Shown one piece after another: positions 9,212-17,108 of a stretch of DNA of 64,000 nt; the first letter of the stretch is position 1, and each line of letters starts with the position of its first letter. Location: NCBI GenBank assembly GCA_018267285.1, contig JAFDYU010000019.1:1-64000 (forward strand). The letters are read 5' to 3'. Source of the stretch: Bacteroidota bacterium. Lineage in GTDB: Bacteria; Bacteroidota; Bacteroidia; Cytophagales; Cyclobacteriaceae. The notes under the pieces were generated by a model. That model was given only the letters and a program-made list of their open reading frames with translations, was not told where the DNA came from and made no database searches. The translations under genes and the position numbers were made by a program.

Positions 9212-10233
9212 TGGATACTGAGGCCAAGAAAATCCTTGATAAACTAAAAGCCGGTAAATACGACCCCGTTTACTTGTTGCAAGGAGAAGAAACATTTTAT
9301 ATCGACCTGATTGCCGATTATATTGAAACACATGCGTTAACCGAATCTGAAAAAGGCTTTAATCAGGTGGTTGTGTACGGAAAAGATGCTGCAGTGGCCA
9401 CAATACTTACACACGCTCGAAGATTCCCCATGATGGCCGAACGACAGGTGGTAGTGGTGCGCGAGGCACAGGATATACCGGACTTAAACAAAGAGCCCGG
9501 CTCAAAACTGTTGCTCGAATACCTGGCAAAGCCATCGCCCACAACGGTTTTGGTGCTCTGCCACAAACACAAAACGCTGGACAAACGGAAAGAGCTCGGA
9601 AAAAAAGCAGAACAATTAGCCACCTCGGCCTCGTTTAAAAAAACACCCGACTATCAATTGGTTGATTTTGTGTTGGAGTATGTTAAAGAAAAAAAACATT
9701 CTATCAACGAAGATGCCGCCCGCATATTGGCCGAATACGTTGGCAACGATCTAAACAGGCTGGTGAATGAAATCGATAAAGTGTTGATTGGCCGCGAAGC
9801 CGAAGGAGCGATCACCGCAACTCAGGTGATGGCCAACGTGGGCATCAGCCGCGAGTATAATATTTTTGAGTTGCAGCGGGCACTCGTCCATAAAGACTGG
9901 ATGCAGGCCGCAAAAATTTCGAATTATTTTGAGGCCAACCCCAAAAAAAATCCGGCCATACCCACGGTTGCGTTTTTGTATTCATTTTTCAGTAAAGTGT
10001 TGGCAGCCCATGGCGCTGGCGATCGGTCTCCTCAAGGGCTGGTATCTGCATTGAAGATCAGCCCGTATGCCGCCAAAGACTATGCGGCTGCCGTGCAACG
10101 ATACAGCAAAGAGAAAGCTCTTGAAAACATCTCCTTGTTGCGGCAAACCGATTTAAAATTGAAGGGCGTAAATTCCGGAAACGAAAGCGAAGGCCAGATT
10201 TTAAAAGAACTGGTGTTTAAGCTGATGATATGA
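9211..10233 (+). CDS. holA: DNA polymerase III subunit delta
   Basis: 340 residues, normal for the family. Delta opens the beta clamp as part of the clamp loader. Seen motifs are the N-terminal YLLQGEETFYIDLIADYI, the KLLLEYL..PSPTTVLVL segment, and the domain-III region NDLNRLVNEIDKV typical of bacterial HolA. Its ATG overlaps the rhomboid stop by one base, so it depends on that operon or on an internal promoter. The downstream region holds only a TerB-like gene fragment. Confidence 0.95.
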   Translation: MDTEAKKILDKLKAGKYDPVYLLQGEETFYIDLIADYIETHALTESEKGFNQVVVYGKDAAVATILTHARRFPMMAERQVVVVREAQDIPDLNKEPGSKLLLEYLAKPSPTTVLVLCHKHKTLDKRKELGKKAEQLATSASFKKTPDYQLVDFVLEYVKEKKHSINEDAARILAEYVGNDLNRLVNEIDKVLIGREAEGAITATQVMANVGISREYNIFELQRALVHKDWMQAAKISNYFEANPKKNPAIPTVAFLYSFFSKVLAAHGAGDRSPQGLVSALKISPYAAKDYAAAVQRYSKEKALENISLLRQTDLKLKGVNSGNESEGQILKELVFKLMI

Positions 10234-10287
10234 TTGTTTGAAAATTTTTTGTTGTGTTTTGCTGCCTGTTAGCTTGCTGAATTTGCC

Positions 10288-10380
10288 TTGTCTCCAAAAA
10301 CTATTTTTGCGCACCTGCTCAACGCCAACCTGATGACCGTGGAAGAAGTGGCCGAGATGAGGAAACTGGAGATGGGCTAA
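10288..10380 (+). pseudogene. TerB-like gene fragment, copy 1
   Basis: A 30-codon open stretch from a TTG at 10288, bounded upstream by an in-frame TAG, encodes IFAHLLNANLMTVEEVAEMR and ends in TAA at 10378. The FAHLL and EEVAEMRKL words recur in three other fragments between here and 12990. It lacks the N-terminal YQLGLLH part seen in copies 3 and 4. It is best read as a remnant of a TerB-like gene, though a small expressed peptide cannot be excluded. Confidence 0.55.
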
Positions 10381-10430
10381 AGGATATGCAGCATAGGGGA
10401 GATCACGCACATATTTTCACACCTTTAATT

Positions 10431-10907
10431 ATGAAGAAAACTAAAGCTTACGTATTTGTCTTGTTGCTGGCTTTACAGCTTTTCTTCTTTGGCTGCAAAT
10501 ACGACTACCTAATTACTCCATCCAGCAATATCATTCTGCACGATAAATCGCTAGATGTTATTAGAGTGAATGTACAAGGCAAATGGAAGTTGTTGTACGC
10601 ACAAGGGGGACTTTCTTGGGGAACTTACCCAGCTAAATATAATGCATTTATGGATATTGCTGGAGACCATATTGTTGCAGGCAATGATTCGCTGGGGGTT
10701 ACCGTTGACACCTCAATTGTGTGGAAAAAAGAATTGTACAACCCTCCTAGCGAATATACTTACTTGATGGGTACCCCTGGACCACCGGGGTATCCCGGTG
10801 GACTTATTTACAAAGTTGTAGATCGTATTAAAAATGACACGTTGATTATAATTGATGACGCTTTTGATGGTTACTACTATTATTATCTAAAAACCAAACA
10901 ACCCTAA
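10431..10907 (+). CDS. Small predicted lipoprotein
   Basis: 158 residues from the ATG at 10431. This start gives a proper lipoprotein signal peptide: MKKTKAY, a hydrophobic core, then the lipobox LFFFGC with the lipidated Cys near residue 20. An upstream in-frame ATG at 10386 would bury that signal. The mature part is tyrosine- and aspartate-rich and contains a short GPPGYPGG turn. I do not recognise the family. It sits just after a TerB-like fragment, at the start of a patch of small envelope proteins. Confidence 0.75.
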   Translation: MKKTKAYVFVLLLALQLFFFGCKYDYLITPSSNIILHDKSLDVIRVNVQGKWKLLYAQGGLSWGTYPAKYNAFMDIAGDHIVAGNDSLGVTVDTSIVWKKELYNPPSEYTYLMGTPGPPGYPGGLIYKVVDRIKNDTLIIIDDAFDGYYYYYLKTKQP

Positions 10908-10909
10908 AC

Positions 10910-10993
10910 ATGAAAAAACCAAACTATGCTCTGTTTATACTATGTTGTGCTTGTGCCATTTCTTATCAAACTCACAACAAAGTGATGCAATAG
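10910..10993 (+). pseudogene. Truncated secreted-protein stub (27 codons)
   Basis: Two bases after the lipoprotein stop, an ATG opens a 27-codon frame (MKKPNYALFILCCACAISYQ) that looks like a signal peptide and stops at TAG 10991-10993. Nothing in the next 70 bases continues a protein. It is probably the 5' end of a decayed secreted-protein gene; a real micropeptide is possible. Confidence 0.4.
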
Positions 10994-11064
10994 AAATCCA
11001 GCGAAACAAAAATCACCAAATGTAAAAGCAAAAAAATACAAATGGGAAGATGTTAAAAATCGCA

Positions 11065-11793
11065 ATGAGAAATAAAATATTGATAGTTGTCTGTGCTATT
11101 TGCCTGGAATACCCCATGTCTTATGGTCAAAGTAGTTTAACCGTATCAACCCCAACGATATTTAGCAAAGTTTCTGTGCCAAACAATTGGAGTCCTAATA
11201 CTGCTGTTAATAGGATAAATCAATTTAAAGGAAATGCTATAGGAACAGGGATTATTTTGAATTATTCTTTTCGCCCCCCTATTATTTTCAAAAACAAATA
11301 CAAGAACGTTGAGTTGAGCATTGGACTGGGATACTTCAGTCAACGTTTTAATATAATTCGATATTTTAATTATAATTCTCCGATCTACATTGTTTATTCA
11401 ACAAATCACTACTCTTATGAAAGCTGGCAAGTATCTGTTGGATTGAATTACAATTACCCAATAGGGAAAAAGTATTTTCTGAGTTGTGGAGCAACATACA
11501 CGTATCTTCAATCATTTCAGCAAGACTATACCCCTAACAGTGGAGATCCTACACAAATCAATAGAAATAATATTGATTTTGGCAAAATGATTCTGTTGTC
11601 TCTTGGGGTTAAAAGAAAAATTCAGGAGAAAATTGCAATCGGATTTAATTTGCTTATCCCGCACCTGAGTTGGCGGAATGATGAAATTTTTAAGGATGAC
11701 CCGTCAAAATTTTTTCACCCAAGTTTTAGTTTGGGTGGCTCTATAAATGTGTCTTATCTTCTTAAAAAAAATATTTCAACGACAAATAAATAA
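11065..11793 (+). CDS. Predicted outer-membrane beta-barrel protein, paralogue A
   Basis: 242 residues with a signal peptide (MRNKILIVV..., cleavage probably after SYG, before QSSL). The mature part alternates aromatic and polar residues as in an 8-to-12-strand barrel. It is clearly paralogous to the gene at 12998: both share SSLx(V/I)STP, SFQQDY.P.SGDP, a SWRND.IF.DDPS block and a C-terminal HPSFS segment. An in-frame ATG at 11050 would add five residues; I prefer 11065 because gggaag lies 12 bases before it but touches the other start. Family and function not recognised. Confidence 0.8.
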   Translation: MRNKILIVVCAICLEYPMSYGQSSLTVSTPTIFSKVSVPNNWSPNTAVNRINQFKGNAIGTGIILNYSFRPPIIFKNKYKNVELSIGLGYFSQRFNIIRYFNYNSPIYIVYSTNHYSYESWQVSVGLNYNYPIGKKYFLSCGATYTYLQSFQQDYTPNSGDPTQINRNNIDFGKMILLSLGVKRKIQEKIAIGFNLLIPHLSWRNDEIFKDDPSKFFHPSFSLGGSINVSYLLKKNISTTNK

Positions 11794-11799
11794 AATTCT

Positions 11800-11913
11800 A
11801 TGAAATCTCTTTTGTGTTCCATGATACTGGCTGTGCTTGCTGCGTTTGCTAACGCACAAGTAAAAACAAACTTTAACAACAATGACCAAATTGATGAAAG
11901 GGTAAATTTTTAA
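11800..11913 (+). pseudogene. Truncated secreted-protein stub (37 codons)
   Basis: Six bases after paralogue A, a 37-codon frame starts with a clear signal peptide (MKSLLCSMILAVLAAFANA, then QVKTN) and ends after DERVNF at TAA 11911. In the +1 frame the sequence then runs into the TerB-like fragment at 11928. It is probably the 5' end of a lost secreted protein joined to foreign sequence by a deletion. Confidence 0.5.
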
Positions 11914-11927
11914 AACCATTGTGGGCA

Positions 11928-11978
11928 GACCTGATGACCATGGAAGAAGTAGCCGAGATGAGGAAGTTGAATGTTTGA
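11928..11978 (+). pseudogene. TerB-like gene fragment, copy 2
   Basis: This short stretch encodes DLMTMEEVAEMRKLNV and then TGA. It matches the LMTVEEVAEMRKL words of copies 1 and 4 at both DNA and protein level. The N-terminal half is missing. Confidence 0.5.
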
Positions 11979-11996
11979 ACGAAATCAATGATCGTT

Positions 11997-12137
11997 ATGA
12001 AAACAACAAACCAAAATCAAAACTACCAGCTCGGGCTGCTGCACTTTGCGCACCTGCTGGTGACCGTAGATGGCTTCGTTGACAACCGCGAGAAAGACGC
12101 GATGAAAAAACTGATGAGACTAAAGGAGATATCATGA
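11997..12137 (+). pseudogene. TerB-like gene fragment, copy 3 (46 codons)
   Basis: An open frame from ATG 11997 (or 11988) to TGA 12135-12137 encodes YQLGLLHFAHLL followed by VTVDGFVDNREKDAMKKL. This is the start of a TerB-like domain, with the DG.VD..E acidic signature of the family, but it stops after 46 residues, where intact TerB-like proteins run to about 140-150. It shares an exact 54-base block with copy 4 and ends 29 bases before the next barrel gene. Confidence 0.6.
12005..12058 (+). repeat. 54-base exact direct repeat, copy a
   Basis: Positions 12005-12058 are identical to 12895-12948 (54 of 54 bases), 890 bases apart in the same orientation. The block encodes NQNQNYQLGLLHFAHLL of the TerB-like fragments. 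Perfect identity inside otherwise decayed copies points to a recent duplication or gene conversion. Confidence 0.9.
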
Positions 12138-12166
12138 ATTCATATTAAGAAAATTCTCATTGCCTT

Positions 12167-12829
12167 ATGAAGTATTGTCTCACAACTATTGTTATTTGCT
12201 TGATCGGATGCTCGACATTGACAGGCCAAAATCTTAGTAAAAAGACAGCATTATTTTTGGTGGCAGGGCCTACCTATTTGGATATTCGCGGAGCAAAATA
12301 CTCAAGCTTTTTCGTACAAAAGGGCAAAGAAAAGTTAGGGTATACTTTGGGACTGGGTTTAGTGCACCATTTAGGGAAACGTGTCTTTTTGAACTCGCGC
12401 CTGCTACTGGAAAGGAAAAGGTTTGGAGTTGATTATGTACATTATAGTAACACAAATATGCTTATTGGGTGGTCGAAACAGGATTTCTCTAAATACTATA
12501 TGACAATTTGCATCATTCCGCAATTTGTAATTAGAAAAAATTTTAATGCAGGTGTGGGTTTTTACATAAGCAAATTTGTGAAATCTACAGTGGATGTTCA
12601 AACCTACAATCTTGTTGTTTTCGGCTCTCACCTTAGCGAGTCAAGTCAATATGATAATGGTTTTTCTTTTACAGCTGGGTACACCGTGCCTTTCAAACAT
12701 CTACTCTTCACGGTTCAACTCACAGATAATTATGGGCTTCAAAATGTTTTCCCTTCAACAGCAGCTGACCCATGGTACTTTAATTCGTACTCAATTCTGT
12801 TAGGTTTAAGTTATAAAAAAAATAAATGA
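12167..12829 (+). CDS. Predicted outer-membrane beta-barrel protein (PorT-like fold)
   Basis: 220 residues. The N-terminal signal (MKYCLTTIVICLIGC...TLTGQ) could be a normal signal peptide cut before QNLS or a lipoprotein signal at Cys15. The rest has amphipathic strands (GLGLVHHLGKRVFLNSRLLLERKRFG, FSFTAGYTVPF) and an aromatic C-terminus (SILLGLSYKK), as in the outer-membrane beta-barrel family common in Bacteroidota. TerB-like fragments flank it on both sides, 29 bases before and 3 bases after. Function unknown. Confidence 0.75.
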   Translation: MKYCLTTIVICLIGCSTLTGQNLSKKTALFLVAGPTYLDIRGAKYSSFFVQKGKEKLGYTLGLGLVHHLGKRVFLNSRLLLERKRFGVDYVHYSNTNMLIGWSKQDFSKYYMTICIIPQFVIRKNFNAGVGFYISKFVKSTVDVQTYNLVVFGSHLSESSQYDNGFSFTAGYTVPFKHLLFTVQLTDNYGLQNVFPSTAADPWYFNSYSILLGLSYKKNK

Positions 12830-12832
12830 CTC

Positions 12833-12990
12833 ATGAAAACGAAAATACTTTGCGAGGTGCTGCGCAAAACAGATTGTGATCATGAGGTAGATAAAACAAA
12901 CCAAAATCAAAACTACCAGCTCGGGCTGCTGCACTTTGCGCACCTGCTCAACGACCGTTGAAGAAGTTGCCGAGATGAGGAAGTTGAGAT
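12833..12990 (+). pseudogene. TerB-like gene fragment, copy 4 (frameshifted)
   Basis: From ATG 12833 a 42-codon frame encodes MKTKILCEVLRKTDC, then YQLGLLHFAHLLNDR, and stops at TGA 12959-12961. In another frame the sequence goes on with TVEEVAEMRKLR. Against copy 1, 11 bases (about 12950-12951) are missing between the LLN and TVEE words, which explains the frameshift. This makes decay of an older gene the simplest reading. Confidence 0.6.
12895..12948 (+). repeat. 54-base exact direct repeat, copy b
   Basis: This is the second copy of the block at 12005-12058, identical over 54 bases. Identity ends sharply at 12949 (c against g), where the two fragments differ in coding content. Confidence 0.9.
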
Positions 12991-12997
12991 ATAACAG

Positions 12998-13720
12998 ATG
13001 ACAAACTATAAAATGGAAAGGGTTCTTTTTAGTCTATGCGTAGTGCTTTCATTCATCGCTCATGGGCAAAGCAGTCTGTCTATTTCCACACCCATGATTT
13101 GGAGCACTGCTAAAGTGAAAGACAATTGGACACCAACTACTGCCCCTTACTACAAAGAATATTTAACGGGCACCGCTTTAGGATCAGGGATAAACTTAAA
13201 ATACTTTATTAAGCCAAAATTTATTTTAAAAGGTAAGGCTAAACACTTCAATATAAATGTAGGATTGGGGTATTTCAAACAAAAATTTGATATAAGCCGA
13301 CCTTTTGATTATGCTTCTTTCGTCCAAATAATATACCGAACATCAGGTTACTCTTACCAGTGTTGGAATTGGTCTGTTGGCTTGAAGTACAGCTATCCAA
13401 TAAATGCAAAGTATGAGCTTACCGCTGATTTATCGTACCAACAATTCAGGTCATTTCAGCAAGACTATGCACCCACATCAGGTGATCCTATTCAAACAAA
13501 TAGATTCAGTATTGATTTTGCCAAAATAGTCACCTTGACATTAGGTGTTGAAAGAAAACTTGGAAAGTATTTTTCTGTAAGTTTTAATTTGCTTTTACCA
13601 GCTATTTCGTGGCGTAATGACAGAATTTTCAGGGATGATCCTTCAACTTATTATCACCCCAGTTTCAGTTTCGGCAATTCTTTTTCATTGATTTATCGCT
13701 TTAGGACAAAAAATATTTAA
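12998..13720 (+). CDS. Predicted outer-membrane beta-barrel protein, paralogue B
   Basis: 240 residues and paralogous to the protein at 11065 along its full length: SSLSISTP near the mature N-terminus, SFQQDYAPTSGDP, SWRNDRIFRDDPS and HPSFSFG. The signal peptide is MERVLFSLCVVLSFIAHG, with cleavage before QSSL; ATG 13013 is an alternative start that keeps only that part. It follows the fourth TerB-like fragment by 7 bases. The two paralogues flanking a different barrel suggest local duplication with insertion. Function unknown. Confidence 0.8.
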   Translation: MTNYKMERVLFSLCVVLSFIAHGQSSLSISTPMIWSTAKVKDNWTPTTAPYYKEYLTGTALGSGINLKYFIKPKFILKGKAKHFNINVGLGYFKQKFDISRPFDYASFVQIIYRTSGYSYQCWNWSVGLKYSYPINAKYELTADLSYQQFRSFQQDYAPTSGDPIQTNRFSIDFAKIVTLTLGVERKLGKYFSVSFNLLLPAISWRNDRIFRDDPSTYYHPSFSFGNSFSLIYRFRTKNI

Positions 13721-14034
13721 ATCGATTTGAAAAGGAATAAATTGTAAGTCTCATTTGTCTTATTTTTCGAATGTTACGCAGCTATAGTTTGGCTGTCAGG
13801 TAAGTTTATCGACACCTGACTTCAATGCTCAAAAACGCCTTTCGACTCGCTCTTCGAAGGAGTTCTCTTAGACAGGCTGACAATGTTTTGAGCGGTTGCA
13901 TAACATCAGTTATTTTTTTAGTAGCTTTGAGTCCATGCTGTTCGTGCCTACTGAATATTTTTTGCATGGTATTATTTTTTAAACTGAAGACCGCAATAAA
14001 ATCCGTGAAGAAAAGTTTTAAAGAGAAACTTGGG
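13721..14034. other. Intergenic region before the TPR gene
   Basis: 314 bases with no convincing gene. An open frame from 13825 joins the TPR gene, but its protein is low in hydrophobic order until the signal peptide at 14035. Visible are a small hairpin, GTCAGGT (13795-13801) pairing with ACCTGAC (13814-13820), and a possible promoter with TTG at 13896 and TAGCTTTG at 13922-13929 (spacing 23, longer than the usual 19). Confidence 0.5.
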
Positions 14035-17000
14035 ATGAGAAGTTTTTGTGTTCTCCTGTCGGTAATTTCCATAAATCTTTTTGCCCAAGATGTGCTCTTG
14101 CAACAGAAAGCTGCGAGGTTGTATCAAACCGCAGTTGATCTGATGGCGCAAAACCAATTTGGTGCAGCCCGCGAAAACCTCAATCAATATTTAACCATCA
14201 GCTCTGCTTCAAGCACCCGGCAAGATGCCGAGTACTACCGGGCCATCTGTTCGCTCAACCTGTACCATGCCGATGCCGAAAAGCAAATCCGCGAGTTTAT
14301 CGATCGTTACCCGGCAAACCCCAAAGCATCTTTGGCCTATGCCGAGCTGGCCAATTTTTTTTACAACGAGAAAAATTACAAAAAAGCAGTATCGTATTAT
14401 GCCAAGTCAGATTTTAGTGCCTTAACCCCGTTGCAACAAAATACCGCCCACTTCCGGTGGGGCTACAGTTTGTTCAGCCAAAAGATATTGAAAGATGCCT
14501 TAGATCAGTTCAATTTTGTTAAGGCGCAAGGAGGGCAATACGGACCAGCATCGAGTTATTATGCAGGCTTTGTTGAATACAGCCAAGCCGATTATGCCAA
14601 CGCGCTCACCGATTTAAAACGTGCCGAGCAAGCCGAAGCCTATGCGTCCATTGTACCTTATCTAATTGCCAATGTGTATTACAAGCAAAACGATTATGAC
14701 GCATTGCTGGCTTATGTAAAGTCGATCAGTTCTAAAACAGACTTAACCAATGCCGATGAAATTGCCCTGCTTTCGGCCGAGGCAAGCTATAAAAAAGGAG
14801 ACTTTAAGAATGCCTTGCAAGGTTACGATAACTATTTGGCCGGCAAAGAATCGACCGCAAGTAAAAGTGTTCTGCTCCGGGCCGGTTATTCTGCTTATGT
14901 GTTGAACGATGACAAGAAAGCCTTGGATTACTTAAAAAATTCTTTTGCCGATGTAGATTCCGTAGGCTTTTATTCATCGTATTACCTCGGCCTGATTTAC
15001 TTGAAAAACGGGCAGAAGCCGATGGCACAAAGTGCATTTGATATTGCCCGTAAGTACACGCCCGATCAAACGCTGGTGGAAGAATCCTCTTTTCAATACG
15101 CCAAAGTATCGTATGAAATCGGTCAGCCGGATAAAGCGATCGCGGAATTTGAACGTAATCTTAAAAGTTTTCCGGCTGGTGTTCACGTCAACGAAATCAA
15201 AGAGCTCCTTTCGCAAGCCTATGTAAATGCAAATAATTACAATAAAGCAATTGACTATATCGAATCGTTGCCCACGCGCGCACCGGCCGTAGTGCGGGCG
15301 TATCAAAAAGCAACCATGCTCAAAGGAATGGATTTGTTCAACCAGGAGAATTACGATCAGGCGATCCTATATTTCGAAAAATCTTTAGAGCATCCCATAG
15401 AAAAAAGTTATGTGGCCGAGGCAGCATTTTGGAATGGGGAAGCTTACTCTCTAAAACGAAAATACGATGATGCGGCTCAGAATTATTTAAAAATAATTGA
15501 AGAAGGAGAGGAGAACCCCGCACTCCTTTTAAAAGCAAGGTATGGACTTGGGTATGCGTATTTTAATGTAGAGAAATACAACAATGCTCTTTTTAGTTTT
15601 CGCGAATTTGTACTGAAGTCGCCACACGGGCAGCCTAACCTGGCCGATGCCACCCTGCGACTGGCCGATTGTTATTATGTTTCCAAATCGTACAGCGAGG
15701 GATTGACCTACTACCGAAAAGCCATGTCCTTTAATTCTGCCGATAATGACTATGCACATTTTCAGGCAGGAAATATCCTTGGTGTGCTCGGTAAATATGG
15801 CGAGGCAAAAAATGAATTAGAGCAAGTTATCAAAAACTATTCTTCGTCTCGGTTTACAGATCAGGCGCGGTTTCAGTTGGCACAATTGGAATTTGAACAA
15901 GGGCACTATGCCGAAGCCAAAGACGGCTATTCTGCTTTAATTGCCTCAAGCCCTTCGTCTCCGTTTACCCCCGTTTCGTATGTGCGCAGGGCAGCATCGT
16001 ATTTCAATTTAAAAGAGTACAACAAAACAGCCAGCGATTACATTACTGTAATTGAACATTATCCCAATCATCCTGCGGCCAAAGATGTGCTGTTGCCGTT
16101 GCAGGAGGCACTTAATCTGGCAAATCGCTCGGATGAGTTCGAAAAATATTTGGCGATGTACAAACAAATAAACCCCGATGCGAAGGGAATTGAATCTGTT
16201 GAGTTTGAAGCAGCCAAGAATCTTTTCTTTAATCAACAATATCAGAATGCTATCAAAAATTTTGATGCCTATGCTCTGGCATATCCTCAGAGTACTCATT
16301 TAGCAGAAGCAAAGTACTATCAAGCCGAATCGTATTATCGTTTAAAAGAAACGGAAAAGGCTTTGCCGTTGTACTATGCCCTCGATGTGGACACAACCTT
16401 TTCATTGTCGGCTAAAGTTACCGCACGGATTGCTGAGCTTGAATTCAAACAAAAGCATTTTGAAAAAGCAATTCCTTACTATCAATTACAAGCCCGAGAA
16501 GCATCGAACAAAAAAGAACAGTTTAATGCCTGGAACGGTTTGATGGAGTCGTACTATGCACTGTCGAAATACGACTCGGTTCAGAAATACGCTCAGTTGA
16601 TTTTAGAGAAAGGAAGTGTAAACGCAGGCGCACAAAACAAAGCATCCTTGTTTATAGGCAAAGCGGCTATGGGCAAGGGCGACTATGAAACCGCTAAAGA
16701 TGAATTTTTGGCAACCATCAACACAGCTCAAGATGAAAACGGAGCGGAAGCCAAATATCATTTGGCGGAAATTTTTTACAATACAAAAGACTATAAGCAG
16801 TGTTACGAAACATTGCTGGGTCTTAATTCTGATTTTTCATCGTACACCGAATGGGTTGGTAAATCGTATTTGCTGATAGCCGAATACTTTCTTGCGATAA
16901 ATGATTCGTATCAGGCCAAGGCAACCTTGCAATCGCTGGTAGATAATTTTCCATTGGATGAGATTAAAAATCAGGCCACTGCTAAGCTGAAGGAAATCGA

Positions 17001-17055
17001 AGAAAAAGAATTGAAACAACAGCCTGTAAAATCGGATACAACAGACAAGAATTAA
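14035..17055 (+). CDS. Large periplasmic TPR-repeat protein
   Basis: 1006 residues from ATG 14035, where a signal peptide begins (MRSFCVLLSVISINLFAQ). The rest is a long series of TPR units (e.g. AYFNVEKYNNALFSF, GKYGEAKNELEQVI, AKYYQAESYYRLKETEKA), a helical scaffold for protein contacts. It is followed within 55 bases by an outer-membrane barrel gene, a pairing common in Bacteroidota, then SPOR and TonB-like genes, which suggests a role in envelope assembly or maintenance. Specific function not established. Confidence 0.9.
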   Translation: MRSFCVLLSVISINLFAQDVLLQQKAARLYQTAVDLMAQNQFGAARENLNQYLTISSASSTRQDAEYYRAICSLNLYHADAEKQIREFIDRYPANPKASLAYAELANFFYNEKNYKKAVSYYAKSDFSALTPLQQNTAHFRWGYSLFSQKILKDALDQFNFVKAQGGQYGPASSYYAGFVEYSQADYANALTDLKRAEQAEAYASIVPYLIANVYYKQNDYDALLAYVKSISSKTDLTNADEIALLSAEASYKKGDFKNALQGYDNYLAGKESTASKSVLLRAGYSAYVLNDDKKALDYLKNSFADVDSVGFYSSYYLGLIYLKNGQKPMAQSAFDIARKYTPDQTLVEESSFQYAKVSYEIGQPDKAIAEFERNLKSFPAGVHVNEIKELLSQAYVNANNYNKAIDYIESLPTRAPAVVRAYQKATMLKGMDLFNQENYDQAILYFEKSLEHPIEKSYVAEAAFWNGEAYSLKRKYDDAAQNYLKIIEEGEENPALLLKARYGLGYAYFNVEKYNNALFSFREFVLKSPHGQPNLADATLRLADCYYVSKSYSEGLTYYRKAMSFNSADNDYAHFQAGNILGVLGKYGEAKNELEQVIKNYSSSRFTDQARFQLAQLEFEQGHYAEAKDGYSALIASSPSSPFTPVSYVRRAASYFNLKEYNKTASDYITVIEHYPNHPAAKDVLLPLQEALNLANRSDEFEKYLAMYKQINPDAKGIESVEFEAAKNLFFNQQYQNAIKNFDAYALAYPQSTHLAEAKYYQAESYYRLKETEKALPLYYALDVDTTFSLSAKVTARIAELEFKQKHFEKAIPYYQLQAREASNKKEQFNAWNGLMESYYALSKYDSVQKYAQLILEKGSVNAGAQNKASLFIGKAAMGKGDYETAKDEFLATINTAQDENGAEAKYHLAEIFYNTKDYKQCYETLLGLNSDFSSYTEWVGKSYLLIAEYFLAINDSYQAKATLQSLVDNFPLDEIKNQATAKLKEIEEKELKQQPVKSDTTDKN

Positions 17056-17108
17056 TAATGAAGGAAAGAAACAGATACGATTTGGTTTTTAGGGTTACAG
17101 TTCACACC

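Noticed and set aside
12005-12948. Insertion sequence or integron around the 54-base repeat
   Set aside because: No transposase, integrase or terminal inverted repeats were found, and the repeat is coding sequence of a known-type fragment.
13825-14034. 70-residue N-terminal extension of the TPR protein
   Set aside because: It has no domain and would bury an obvious signal peptide that starts at 14035.
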